NCBI RefSeq assembly: GCF_036013745.1 | Contig: NZ_CP107880.1 | Span: 5,704,001 to 5,768,000, forward strand | DNA from: Streptomyces sp. NBC_00483 | Lineage (GTDB): Bacteria; Actinomycetota; Actinomycetes; Streptomycetales; Streptomycetaceae | Length of the DNA: 64,000 bases | Direction: 5' to 3' | Shown: positions 1-7,182 of the stretch, one piece after another | How positions within the stretch are numbered: position 1 is the first letter of the stretch | How the letters are laid out: each line of letters starts with the position of its first letter | Made by a program: the position numbers and the translations under genes | Notes under the pieces: model-generated | Database searches by the model: none | The model's input: the letters and a program-made list of their open reading frames with translations, nothing else | What the model was told of the DNA's origin: nothing

Positions 1-1068
1 GCCCAGCCACTTGGTGCGCATCGGGATCGCGGTTTCGACGGCCTTGACCATGATTTCGGTGCCGGTGCCGCCCTCGACAGACCAGTCGAGGGCGGGCCGC
101 AGCGCGCCGAAGTCCTGGAACATCTTCGGGTCCGACATCCACACGACGACGTCCCGCCGCGAGACGATCTCGGTCAGCAGGTTCAGCGCAGCATCGCCCT
201 TGCCGGAACCGGACTGCCCGGCCACGAGCACGTGCGTGCTGTTGCGGCCCGCCTCCGGGTCGCCCGGCAGCCACACCATGAGCGGGGCGCCGTCGTCGTA
301 GCGGCCGATGACCAGTGGATCGGCGATCGAGCCGCCCAACGATGACGGCCCGACCCACTGGACGGTCTCGGCGAGCATGTCCTCGGGGACGATGACCAGT
401 TCCCCGCGGCGCGCGGAGTCCGGGCTGGGGACGTAGCGGGTCGCGCTGGTGGGCAGGTCGAGCGCGGAGGCGAGGCGACCGAGCGCCTTGGTGACGTCCT
501 CGTTGGTCTGCTCACCAGGGGACAGGGCGAGCGGGGCGGAGACCCGGTTGGCCTCCACCTTCGCCGCCCCGATCTTTGCCCTGGCGAGACCGATTTTCTC
601 CAGCAGGCCGGCGTCCGAGCCCTCGCCGTTGTTGTCGGGGTTGTGCCGCATGAACTGGCGCACGTTCCATGACACGGCGACCGCCGGGCCGCCCATCAGA
701 TACAGGTCGTCCAGCGGCCCGGCGGACGGGCCGGCGAGGCAGGCGGCGGTCAGCCATCCGGCGCCGAGCGCGGTGGTGATGGCGGAGTGGATGCGGCGCT
801 GTTTGCTGGTTGTCTTCCCGATCAGGTAGGCGCCGCCGGTGATGGCCACCGATGTGAGGGTGAGGCCGGTGGCGGCGGGCACGCTGTCGGCCCACTTGAG
901 GTGACCGAGCAGGCCGGCCAGACCGATCCCGCCCATGCCGAGCCAGGGCGGAAGGTGGGGCTTGGCCCGGTGGAGTAGGTACTTGCCGACCCCGCCGGTG
1001 TCGGAGCCGCCTTGCAGGCGGGCGTCCAGCAGCTCGGCGAGCTGCTGCTGCGCATCGCGCTCAACCAT
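1..1068 (-). CDS. traB: TraB-like FtsK/SpoIIIE DNA translocase (3' end outside window)
   Basis: Probable conjugative translocase that pumps double-stranded plasmid DNA between hyphae. The visible 356 codons start at ATG 1068 and run in frame to the window edge, so the C-terminal part is missing. Residues about 43-136 hold several hydrophobic segments (membrane anchor). A Walker A motif GQSGSGKG lies near residues 285-291, followed by a hydrophobic strand ending VVVWMSDPK, as in FtsK-type ATPases. It is the last visible gene of the leftward transfer operon and sits 16 bases behind its neighbour. The FtsK family assignment is firm. The TraB role is inferred from the AICE context. The winged-helix DNA-recognition domain expected at the C-terminus cannot be seen. 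Confidence 0.88.
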   Translation of the reverse strand, partial: MVERDAQQQLAELLDARLQGGSDTGGVGKYLLHRAKPHLPPWLGMGGIGLAGLLGHLKWADSVPAATGLTLTSVAITGGAYLIGKTTSKQRRIHSAITTALGAGWLTAACLAGPSAGPLDDLYLMGGPAVAVSWNVRQFMRHNPDNNGEGSDAGLLEKIGLARAKIGAAKVEANRVSAPLALSPGEQTNEDVTKALGRLASALDLPTSATRYVPSPDSARRGELVIVPEDMLAETVQWVGPSSLGGSIADPLVIGRYDDGAPLMVWLPGDPEAGRNSTHVLVAGQSGSGKGDAALNLLTEIVSRRDVVVWMSDPKMFQDFGALRPALDWSVEGGTGTEIMVKAVETAIPMRTKWLG

Positions 1069-1084
1069 GGTGTCTTGCCTCCCT

Positions 1085-1648
1085 TTACTGCTGGGCCCAG
1101 TCCATGCGCGGCCCCTGCGGGCGGCGGGCACGGTGGCGCACGCGGTTGATCTCTTCCTCGTACTGCTGCTGGAACAGGGCGTAGGTGGCGGCGGCGTTCT
1201 TCGCCGCGTCCCGGGCCGCGTCCGCGGACTTCCTGAGCTTGCGCGAGACCCGGGCGGCGCGAATGCGCGAGCCGCCCATCCGGCCCTCAGGGTCGGGCAC
1301 GGTGGAGAGCACGCCCTTGAGGATTTCGGCGCCCATGGCGACCTCGATGGACAGCGACACGCACACCGCCCGCAGGTGGTTGCAGTAGTTGCGCACCTGC
1401 GCCGGGGAGGTGAACTCCGGAGAGGGCAGCAGCGCTTGCGAGTGCGGGCGGTTGCCGCCGGCGCGGCCTCCGGCGGTGCCGTTGTTGGTGGTCTTGCTGA
1501 CGTTGATGTTGATGGGCGGGGCGAACGAGCCGCCCATCGCGCCGACGAAGCCGCCCGCGGCGGCCCCGGCGTTGGCGAACTTGTTGGACTTGGCGGACCC
1601 GTTGGCGGCGGCCGGACGACGCGGCGACGTGCGCGGAGGGGTGCTCAT
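1085..1648 (-). CDS. Mobile-element protein of unknown function, Gly/Asn-rich N-terminus
   Basis: 187 residues. The first 80 are low-complexity, rich in Ala, Gly, Asn and Pro, with the short stretch PPININVSKTTNNG. The rest is predicted helical and charged (repeated Arg/Lys/Ala after residue 120), ending RRPQGPRMDWAQQ. There is no membrane segment and no catalytic motif that I recognise. It lies between the SpdB-like gene and traB, 17 bases after the former, so it is almost surely co-transcribed. By position it may be a transfer or spread accessory protein, but function is not assigned. Confidence 0.72.
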   Translation of the reverse strand: MSTPPRTSPRRPAAANGSAKSNKFANAGAAAGGFVGAMGGSFAPPININVSKTTNNGTAGGRAGGNRPHSQALLPSPEFTSPAQVRNYCNHLRAVCVSLSIEVAMGAEILKGVLSTVPDPEGRMGGSRIRAARVSRKLRKSADAARDAAKNAAATYALFQQQYEEEINRVRHRARRPQGPRMDWAQQ

Positions 1649-1665
1649 GACGATTGCTCCTCAGG

Positions 1666-2178
1666 TCAGCGGTTGTGGCGGACGATCAGCCACGTGGTCT
1701 GCGCGGCGGCCGTGATGAGCAGCCACAGCAGCGGCAGCGGACCTGCCAACGGCCCGAACGCGGCGGCGAGCGACGCCCACGCGACCGCGGTGGTGCCGAG
1801 CAGGGCGAGCCCGATCCGCCAGCCGAGCACTGCGCGGGCGGAGGCGGGGCGGCGGCGCTGCATGACGAGCAGCCACACCAGCGGGGCCGCCGCGGCGGGG
1901 GCGAGCAGCAGCCCGGACCACCAGGCCAGCGCGTGCAGGAGCGCGGTGAACGGGAACGCGGCCAGCGCGAGCACGGACGGGGCGAGCGCGCGGCGGTGGT
2001 CCCACAGCGCCAGGAAGAGCCACTCGGTCAACCGGCGGGTGAGCGAGGGGTGTTCGGGCACGACCACGACGAACGGCTGAGCGCGCCGGCCGGAACGGCG
2101 TTGGCGCGGCATCTTGATGACGGTGGCCCCGGCGGGCACCTTCGCGGCGCGCGCACGGGAGGAGGTACGGGAAGTCAC
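1666..2178 (-). CDS. SpdB-like small membrane protein of the transfer operon
   Basis: 170 residues with a basic N-terminus (many Arg/Ala to about residue 35) followed by about four hydrophobic segments near residues 64-80, 84-105, 117-138 and 143-163. This is the usual build of Spd (spread) membrane proteins that help intramycelial movement of Streptomyces plasmids. It is placed between the zinc-protein gene and the traB pair, as expected in an AICE spread/transfer block. No enzymatic motif is visible. Assignment to the Spd group rests on topology and context, not on a diagnostic motif. Confidence 0.7.
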   Translation of the reverse strand: MTSRTSSRARAAKVPAGATVIKMPRQRRSGRRAQPFVVVVPEHPSLTRRLTEWLFLALWDHRRALAPSVLALAAFPFTALLHALAWWSGLLLAPAAAAPLVWLLVMQRRRPASARAVLGWRIGLALLGTTAVAWASLAAAFGPLAGPLPLLWLLITAAAQTTWLIVRHNR

Positions 2179-2207
2179 AGCGAAACTCCCAGCTCAGGTA
2201 GGGGATT

Positions 2208-2597
2208 TCAGGCGACGCGCTGTTCTTGGGGAGAGTCGTGGCACAGCAGGCACATGCCGAGCGAGGTCGGCAGGCAGTAGCTGTAGGTCACGGAGCAGAT
2301 GGGGCAGGTGCGGCGGGCGAGCATCGCCAGCGCGAGCGCGCCCCACTTCCGGGAGGTCATCGGCCGTACCGGTAGTGCCTGGTCCTCGCGGTAGAGGTAG
2401 GCGACCATCGCGCCGGACTTGCGGCCGCGGTGGCGCATCATCAACTGCGCGCAGACCTCCTGGCCGCCCGGCCGCAGCCCCTTGGCGCGGAGCTGTCGGC
2501 GGGTGGCCAGACCGGGCGGCGCGTACTTCCACGGGTAGGTCGGTATCCCGTACCGGGCGCCCGTGGGGTCGTAGCACTTGCTGTAGGCGGTGGGCAT
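2208..2597 (-). CDS. RRQRL-type zinc-binding protein
   Basis: 129 residues starting at ATG 2597, which overlaps the stop of the DUF2637 gene by one base (TGATG), so translation is probably coupled. An in-frame extension upstream exists but reads through the neighbouring gene and is not favoured. A conserved RRQLR-containing stretch (TRRQLRAKGLRPGGQ) sits near residue 32. The C-terminal part has CPIC and CLLC pairs, a likely zinc ribbon. Small proteins with this RRQ(R)L motif plus cysteine pairs are common in Streptomyces integrative elements. Function is unknown; nucleic-acid binding is a guess. Confidence 0.78.
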   Translation of the reverse strand: MPTAYSKCYDPTGARYGIPTYPWKYAPPGLATRRQLRAKGLRPGGQEVCAQLMMRHRGRKSGAMVAYLYREDQALPVRPMTSRKWGALALAMLARRTCPICSVTYSYCLPTSLGMCLLCHDSPQEQRVA

Positions 2598-3598
2598 CAG
2601 CCGCTCGCAATCGCCAGCTGGCCGGCGTCGGGGCCGCGGTGTTCGCCGTAGCGGTGGGAAACCCACCCCACCGACCAGCCGCACAGCTCCGCGGCCTGCC
2701 GCACGGACAGCCCGCTTTCGCACGCGGCGGCCACGATCCGGCGCGCCTCGTCCTCGGGCAGCTTGCCCGCGGCCGGGCCGCGATCGAGCAGTGCGGAGCG
2801 TTCACGGGCCGCCTGCTCGTCGCGTTCACGGCGTTCACGCTCGGCCGCCGCACGGCGCTCGCGCTGCTCCGCTTCGGCCCGCTCGCGGGCCTGGCGTTCA
2901 CGCGTCAGCCGCTCGTGTTCACGCTGTTCACGCTCGCGTTCACGGCGTTCACGAACCTCTCGCTCGGCAGCCTCGGCCCGCTCGCGGGCTTCGCGCTCCT
3001 CGCGCCGCTGACGCTCCTCCCGCTCGGCCTGTTCACGCACCAAGCTCGCTTCGTGCTCACGCTGTTCACGCGCCAGAGCGGCGGCGTGCTCGCGCTCCTC
3101 GCGGGCCTCGGCACGGGCTCGCTCGGCACGCTCGCGGGCCGCCTCCTCGCGCTCTTCCCGCTCGGCTTTCCGCTGAGCGTCCAGTGCGGCTACGGCTTTG
3201 GCGATGGCGCGACGGTAGGCCAGTCCGGTCTCCGCCGTGACGATGAGCAGCAGCGGGGAAACGGAGTGGACAGCCATGCCGACCAGGTCGTTCTTCAGCG
3301 CGGAGTCGGCGGTGTTGAGCGCCAGCGTCATCAGCCCGGTCATCCAGCGCAGCACGACGGGCCAGCGTCCGCCGTGCCCTCCGAGGCGGGCCAGCACGTC
3401 ATCGAGCTTGACCACGATGACGACCGCGGCGTCGACGACGAGCGGCAGAATCGGCGCGGTCCACGCCCACTCGGGGGCGGTGTGCTTGGCCATCAGCGGC
3501 GTGACCGTGAGCACGGAGTAGAGCATCGCCCCGGACACGATCAGCCACGTTCCGACGGACAGTGCTTTCTCTGCTGAACGGAGATGAACAGCGTTCAT
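2597..3598 (-). CDS. DUF2637 membrane protein with long charged coiled coil and C-terminal HTH
   Basis: 333 residues. About four hydrophobic segments occupy residues 13-130 (DUF2637 region). Residues about 135-275 are an extreme Arg/Glu/Ala coiled coil made of RER/REQREH-type repeats. Residues about 285-320 form a helix-turn-helix (EARRIVAAACESGLSVRQAA then a second helix), so the protein could link DNA to the membrane. ATG 3598 overlaps the previous stop (ATGA), so the genes are coupled. Such proteins (also called SpdB2-like) are regular members of AICE transfer blocks. The coding DNA for the coiled coil carries ten copies of one heptamer, described separately. Confidence 0.85.
   Translation of the reverse strand: MNAVHLRSAEKALSVGTWLIVSGAMLYSVLTVTPLMAKHTAPEWAWTAPILPLVVDAAVVIVVKLDDVLARLGGHGGRWPVVLRWMTGLMTLALNTADSALKNDLVGMAVHSVSPLLLIVTAETGLAYRRAIAKAVAALDAQRKAEREEREEAARERAERARAEAREEREHAAALAREQREHEASLVREQAEREERQRREEREARERAEAAEREVRERREREREQREHERLTRERQARERAEAEQRERRAAAERERRERDEQAARERSALLDRGPAAGKLPEDEARRIVAAACESGLSVRQAAELCGWSVGWVSHRYGEHRGPDAGQLAIASG
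2800..3070 (-). repeat. Cluster of ten CGTGAAC heptamers inside the DUF2637 gene
   Basis: Exact copies on the minus strand (GTTCACG on +) start at + positions 2800, 2824, 2833, 2896, 2917, 2926, 2938, 2947, 3031 and 3064. All are in one reading frame (CGT GAA C, Arg-Glu). Neighbouring Arg-Glu pairs use CGC GAG instead, so the heptamer is more than the protein repeat alone demands. Possible DNA-level role: recognition repeats for the translocase. Confidence 0.5.
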
Positions 3599-4128
3599 GC
3601 CGCCTCCCCGAGTGACCGCGGAACGGGTACGAACTCACCGCGGAACGCGTTCGATCCGGCGTCGTACGTGAACGGCGACAGCCGCCACTCGGACTCGGAG
3701 GGAAGCTGTTCACCAGCACGCACCCACACCCGGTTCGCGGGCACGCCGTGGGTGGCGGTGTCGGCGAAGGCGTCCTGCTGCGAGCTGTAGATCATCCAGG
3801 GTTCGCCGTAGTGCCGCAGCAGGTACAGGTAGCGGCCCGGTTCGCGCGCCTCGGCAAGTTCCTCGCCAAGGCGGCGCAGCTCGATGCGCTGCAACAGCAG
3901 CTCTTCCTGCGCGGCGCTCAGTTCGGCCACGGCGCCGGCGAACATCTCGCCGACCGCTTCCTTACTCTCTTCGGCGCGCTCCGCGCGGCCGTTAGCGGCG
4001 GCCAGCACCTCCATGTGCCGGGTGGCCGCCGTGTTCGCGGCCTCCGTCGCCTGCCGGGCCCGCTCGAACGCGGCGTGAGTGTCGGCTTCGAGCCGGGCGA
4101 GCCGCTTGGCGGTGACGATGCGGATCAT
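3595..4128 (-). CDS. Mobile-element coiled-coil protein of unknown function
   Basis: 177 residues. Residues 1-95 are strongly helical and charged (Ala/Glu/Arg heptads such as AFERARQATEAANTAA), predicted coiled coil. The C-terminal half, from about residue 98 (GRYLYLLRHYGEPWMIYSS), looks globular with aromatic residues. Start ATG 4128 overlaps the DUF6284 stop by four bases and its own stop overlaps the DUF2637 start by four bases, so three genes are translationally chained. No known family is recognised. It is probably an accessory gene of transfer or maintenance. Confidence 0.72.
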   Translation of the reverse strand: MIRIVTAKRLARLEADTHAAFERARQATEAANTAATRHMEVLAAANGRAERAEESKEAVGEMFAGAVAELSAAQEELLLQRIELRRLGEELAEAREPGRYLYLLRHYGEPWMIYSSQQDAFADTATHGVPANRVWVRAGEQLPSESEWRLSPFTYDAGSNAFRGEFVPVPRSLGEAA

Positions 4129-4391
4129 GCGGCATCGCCCTCTCGCACCGCGGCGCGGCGGTTGGCGACCTCGGCACGCGCGTTCAGCACCTTGCGGCGG
4201 GCCCTCCGCAGCCGGCGCTCGTCGAACGCGGTCACTGGCTGGTCAAGGAGGGCGATCTGTACGTCGAGCAGCTCAACCTCCGCGGAGATGAGCGGCGCCT
4301 CGTGCTCGATGGCGTCCAGCTCCGCATCCGACGGCTCAATGTCCGTCAGGGCGGCGGTAACGAGGCTGTGAGCAGGAACGATGAGCTTCAT
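4125..4391 (-). CDS. DUF6284 family protein
   Basis: 88-residue acidic-then-basic helical protein with the stretch EPSDAELDAIEHEAPLISAE followed by VELLDVQIALLDQP and a basic RRLRRARRKVLNAR segment. This pattern matches the DUF6284 family, found almost only in actinobacterial integrative elements beside DUF2637 and RRQRL genes. It is the first gene of the compact leftward operon. A GGGAGACCACGACCC leader precedes ATG 4391. Function unknown. Confidence 0.8.
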   Translation of the reverse strand: MKLIVPAHSLVTAALTDIEPSDAELDAIEHEAPLISAEVELLDVQIALLDQPVTAFDERRLRRARRKVLNARAEVANRRAAVREGDAA

Positions 4392-4430
4392 GGGTCGTGG
4401 TCTCCCTAGCAGGTAGCAACGGCCCGAACA

Positions 4431-4460
4431 GAGCCCCCGGAGCGGCTACTCCGGGGGCTC
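4431..4460 (-). terminator. Perfect 12-bp hairpin ahead of the transfer operon
   Basis: GAGCCCCCGGAG and its exact inverse flank a 6-nt loop (4443-4448), 40 bases before the DUF6284 start. No clear T-run follows on the minus strand, so it may act as an attenuator or mRNA-stability element rather than as a full terminator. Confidence 0.6.
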
Positions 4461-4520
4461 ACGCCGTTGAAGGGGGGATTGGGCCGCGCACAGGCGGCGA
4501 GCCACCGAAAGGGCGGCGGT

Positions 4521-4568
4521 GCCCCGGGCCGGATTCGATCCGGCGCCCTCACGGCAGACAGCCGGGGC
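4521..4568 (-). other. tRNA-like acceptor/T-arm minihelix
   Basis: On the minus strand: a 7-bp acceptor-like stem (GCCCCGG with CCGGGGC), a 5-bp T-stem (GCCGG/CCGGC) with loop ATCGAAT, a discriminator-like A and then CC. Between the 5' acceptor strand and the T-arm there are only 17 nt, where the D and anticodon arms should be. It is too short for a tRNA, but its T-loop differs from the consensus at one position only. Confidence 0.55.
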
Positions 4569-4577
4569 GATGTGCGG

Positions 4578-4772
4578 TCAACGCAGCGTCGGGTCCTGCT
4601 CCATCAAGGAGCGGGCGAGCACGAGCCCGGAATGGGTGAGCTTGCCGCCGCTGACCAGATCGGCCGCGTACAGGCTCATCAGGGCGTCGCCGTTCTTCGA
4701 CGTCGCGGTGTGGCCCTCGTTCCGAGCGGCGCGAACGAGGATGCGCTGTTGCAGGTACGGCATCTGGCACAT
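4578..4772 (-). CDS. Small hypothetical protein of the integrative element
   Basis: 64 residues, starting MCQMPYLQQRILVRAARN and ending SLMEQDPTLR. A GAGGGAG ribosome-binding site lies about 7 bases before ATG 4772. A longer in-frame reading back to 4970 exists but has no such signal and an atypical Pro/Arg-rich composition. The sequence resembles a short winged-helix fragment (SLYAADLVSGGKLTHSGLVL) but this is not certain. It stands alone between the control region and the tRNA-like minihelix, in the same direction as the transfer operon. Function unknown. Confidence 0.62.
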   Translation of the reverse strand: MCQMPYLQQRILVRAARNEGHTATSKNGDALMSLYAADLVSGGKLTHSGLVLARSLMEQDPTLR

Positions 4773-4809
4773 GCGAACTCCCTCGGGTTGAAACTCCGGC
4801 TCCCTTCCA

Positions 4810-4856
4810 CCCCGTCCGTACGGCCGGCGCACAGCGTGCGGGCCGGACGGACGGGG
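4810..4856. repeat. Long inverted repeat in the leader of the 64-residue gene
   Basis: A 16-bp arm (4810-4825) and its inverse (4841-4856) match with one mismatch. The 15-nt loop can pair further (CGCAC with GTGCG). It sits 38 bases upstream of ATG 4772 on the minus strand and could be an attenuator or a protein-binding site. Confidence 0.55.
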
Positions 4857-5266
4857 CAGGCAACCGGCCGCGGCAGCAACGGCCGCGAGACCAGATGGGA
4901 TGGACCGAGGTTCAGTCAGGCGCCGCCGATCGGTCCAAGGCGGCGGCGCCGGGGTATGTCGTCGGTTCACACCGACCCCCTCACGAACGAAGGGACACGG
5001 CTTTCACCGGCACGTCGTTGCCACGGCGTGCCGGCCCCGAGCCGGGAAGGTCGGGTGCGTCATCGTCACTGCTCTGACGCGAGCAGGGCGGCGCGTGCCA
5101 GGTGGCGCACAAGGCCTGACCTCCAGTGATGAAGGAAAGCCCTCGGGCGTTTCTCCAGAGCTGACACGCATGACAGGACAGGTTCGCCTGCCACGAAGTG
5201 GCCGCCGGGCGGCCATCACCCGGGCCGTTGCGGGGACAAGGCTCAAGGCCTCATTTTCATGTCCTC

Positions 5267-5282
5267 TGTTGAGTTCTCAAAC
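5267..5282 (-). promoter_or_regulatory. boxA-like (rrn-type antitermination) sequence
   Basis: Minus strand GTTTGAGAACTCAACA closely resembles the boxA element of actinobacterial rRNA leaders (core TTTGAGAACT). It points toward the transfer operon. Its presence suggests Nus-factor antitermination of the element's long transcript. This is inference from sequence likeness. Confidence 0.5.
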
Positions 5283-5400
5283 TGCGATCGCTTCCTTCGA
5301 GGCAGTCCGCCTAATACGGACCTCTCAGGGCGTTTGTGCAGGTCAAACGAGTCGTGCACGCCAATCGAGAGCCTTCTCGGGCCCTGCTGACACGTAACAG

Positions 5401-5462
5401 CATGTACTAGTACGTGACATCGCGCAAGGGTCCTGCGCCATGAACGTGCTAGGTCGTGCTAG
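5401..5462. promoter_or_regulatory. Candidate operator for the GntR regulator
   Basis: A 16-bp dyad, CATGTACTAGTACGTG, with one mismatched pair (perfect core GTACTAGTAC, 5404-5413) is followed by two direct copies of CGTGCTAG (5445-5452 and 5455-5462), the second overlapping the putative start. The spacing suits autorepression by the adjacent regulator. The binding is inferred. Confidence 0.5.
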
Positions 5463-5851
5463 TGGGTACGCTCGATGTCGTGACGATCGCTGAGGACGAC
5501 CCCAGACAGCCGTACGAGCAAGCAGCCGAGACCCTGCGGAACGAGATCCAGCAGGGCGTCATCAAGGTCGGCAAGAAGGTCGGCACCGTGCGCGGCTTGG
5601 CCGACCGCTTCAACATCTCGCCGACCACCGTTCAAAAGGCGCTCGATGTCCTGCGAGACGAAGGGCTCGTGATGACGACTGGGCGCGGTTCCTACGTTCG
5701 GGACCCCAACCAGGCGCCGGTCGACGCGGATGCCGCGATGACCGATGTCCTTCAGGAGCTCGAACATGTCACCTCCCAGCTCTCGGATCTTCGTGGCCGG
5801 GTAGAGAGGCTTGAAGCCGATCGTTCCGGTCGCGCTGACAGGAACCAGTAG
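5456..5851 (+). CDS. Short GntR-family transcriptional regulator
   Basis: 131 residues. The N-terminal winged helix covers residues about 18-78 (PYEQAAETLRNEIQQGVIK, then LADRFNISPTTVQKALDVLR and the GRGSYV wing), which is the GntR fold. The C-terminus is only a short coiled coil (LEHVTSQLSDLRGRVERLEA) in place of an effector domain, as in KorSA-type element regulators. GTG 5456 gives the longest reading; an in-frame GTG at 5480 is an alternative, and neither has a clear ribosome-binding site, so the mRNA may be leaderless. It probably represses element genes. Confidence 0.85.
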   Translation: MLVGTLDVVTIAEDDPRQPYEQAAETLRNEIQQGVIKVGKKVGTVRGLADRFNISPTTVQKALDVLRDEGLVMTTGRGSYVRDPNQAPVDADAAMTDVLQELEHVTSQLSDLRGRVERLEADRSGRADRNQ

Positions 5852-5881
5852 GCCCGATTTCGCGCCTGTTGACAGTGGACA

Positions 5882-5919
5882 GGGGTTAACACCCGGTCGC
5901 TGTTATCTGTTAACTCCCC
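5882..5919. promoter_or_regulatory. Imperfect inverted repeat before the XRE-TPR gene
   Basis: GGGGTTAAC (5882-5890) and GTTAACTCCCC (5909-5919) form a 10-bp inverted repeat with one bulged T, in the gap between the GntR and XRE-TPR genes. A TTGACA (5869-5874) lies just upstream but no good -10 sequence is spaced from it. It is a likely operator, target unknown. Confidence 0.42.
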
Positions 5920-5979
5920 ACGTCAGGTGCGTGATTGGGCAATCATGGTGCTAAGGCATCGCCTGACAGTGGGGAAGCG

Positions 5980-7164
5980 ATGAAGACCAAGTTGCAGGCC
6001 GCTCGCAAGGCGCGTGGGTGGTCGCAGACCGAGTTAATGGACGCCCTGTATGAGGCCGCAGAGCGGCTTGGCACCGAGTTGCCGTCGCAGTCCAGCCTGA
6101 AGACACAGATCTCGATGTTCGAGAACGGTCGGCGCGATCCGGGGCCCGAGTATCAGGCGCTGTTCTCTGAGGTCTACCGGGAGACCCGGGCGGCGCTCGG
6201 GTTTGCCCTGGAGACTGCGCCGTCCCAACTCGATTCCTTGCCGGTATCCCCGATGCCCCATGCTCCCGCGCCCACTGCGTCTCCGGCGGTCCTGGACTAC
6301 CTGAGATCGACATTCGTCCAGCACGCACAAGGGGAACCGCTCGTCGGCCCCCGATTCCTCATTGCGCCAGTACAAGCGCAGGTGCCGCTCATCGAGCAGC
6401 TTTGCTCGGACACCTTCGGGGCGCTGCGCAGCGATGTCCTGCGCGTGGGCGCCCGATACTCCGAGTTCCTGGGGTGGCTCTACCAGGACACAGGAGACTC
6501 GCGGTCGGCGATGCTGTGGACGAACCGCGCCCTCGACTACGCCCGCGAGCTGAACGACCCCACGCTGACTTCCTATATCTCCCAGAGGCGCAGCAATATC
6601 GCGAGCGAGGCGGGAAGCCCTGGGTACGCCGTGGGACTCGCCACGGCCGCACTCGCGGAGGCGACCAAGCTGCCGAACCAGGTTCGAGCGGTGGCGCTCC
6701 GGGCTCAGGCCAACTCGTTCGCCCTGCTCGGCAACTCAGACGAAAGCGCGCGCTCTCTTGATGCGGCGCGCGAACTGGCGGCTCAGCCGCCGGACGACAG
6801 CGACGGCTTGGCCGGATACGTCTCGCCCTCGTACATCGACATGGAGGCGGCCAACTGCGCGATTGCGCTCAACGAGCCAGAGGAGGCGGTCAAGACGCTC
6901 GAAGAGAGCTTGACGCGGTGGCCCACGCAGCAACAGCGAGACCGCGGTCTGTGCCTCGCTCGGTTGGCCACGGCGTACGCACAGCTTGGCGATCTCGAAG
7001 GGGCAGTGAACACGGGGGCCGAGGCGGCGGGCATCGCTGAGGCCACGGGTTCGGCTCGAATCCTCGACCAGCTCACTCGGCTACAGGCGCACCTCACGAA
7101 GTTCAGCAAGCTGGTAGAGGTTGCCGAACTCAACCGAACTTTGGGCACTATGAGGGGGAGCTGA
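5980..7164 (+). CDS. XRE-type HTH regulator with TPR-like repeats
   Basis: 394 residues from ATG 5980, which has GGGGAAG about 4 bases ahead. A TTG 45 bases upstream is also in frame but lacks a ribosome-binding site. Residues 1-65 form a Cro/XRE HTH with the typical QAARKARGWSQTEL and ISMFENGRRDP stretches. Residues about 140-380 are Ala/Leu-rich helical repeats like TPRs (for example RALDYARELNDPTLTSYISQ), often used to sense peptides or partners. Codon 19 is TTA (6034-6036), rare in Streptomyces and decoded by the bldA tRNA. It lies 18 bases before the creatininase gene, so they form one unit. Confidence 0.85.
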   Translation: MKTKLQAARKARGWSQTELMDALYEAAERLGTELPSQSSLKTQISMFENGRRDPGPEYQALFSEVYRETRAALGFALETAPSQLDSLPVSPMPHAPAPTASPAVLDYLRSTFVQHAQGEPLVGPRFLIAPVQAQVPLIEQLCSDTFGALRSDVLRVGARYSEFLGWLYQDTGDSRSAMLWTNRALDYARELNDPTLTSYISQRRSNIASEAGSPGYAVGLATAALAEATKLPNQVRAVALRAQANSFALLGNSDESARSLDAARELAAQPPDDSDGLAGYVSPSYIDMEAANCAIALNEPEEAVKTLEESLTRWPTQQQRDRGLCLARLATAYAQLGDLEGAVNTGAEAAGIAEATGSARILDQLTRLQAHLTKFSKLVEVAELNRTLGTMRGS

Positions 7165-7182
7165 CAGGACCGAAGGAGAGTT

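Larger units (their letters stand above)
4773..5455. other. Gene-free control region of the element
   Basis: 683 bases without a convincing gene. It contains a long hairpin (4810-4856), a boxA-like sequence (5267-5282, minus strand) and a dyad plus direct repeats just before the GntR gene. It separates the leftward transfer operon from the rightward regulators, so it should hold the divergent promoters. A TTGACC and a TATTAG exist on the minus strand but 24 bp apart, too far for a standard promoter. Confidence 0.6.

Noticed and set aside
4521..4595. Complete tRNA gene
   Set aside because: Acceptor and T-arm are fine but D and anticodon arms are missing; kept as a tRNA-like element only.
5311..5346. 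Minus-strand promoter TTGACC/TATTAG
   Set aside because: The spacing is 24 bp, too long for a normal promoter; noted only in the region description.
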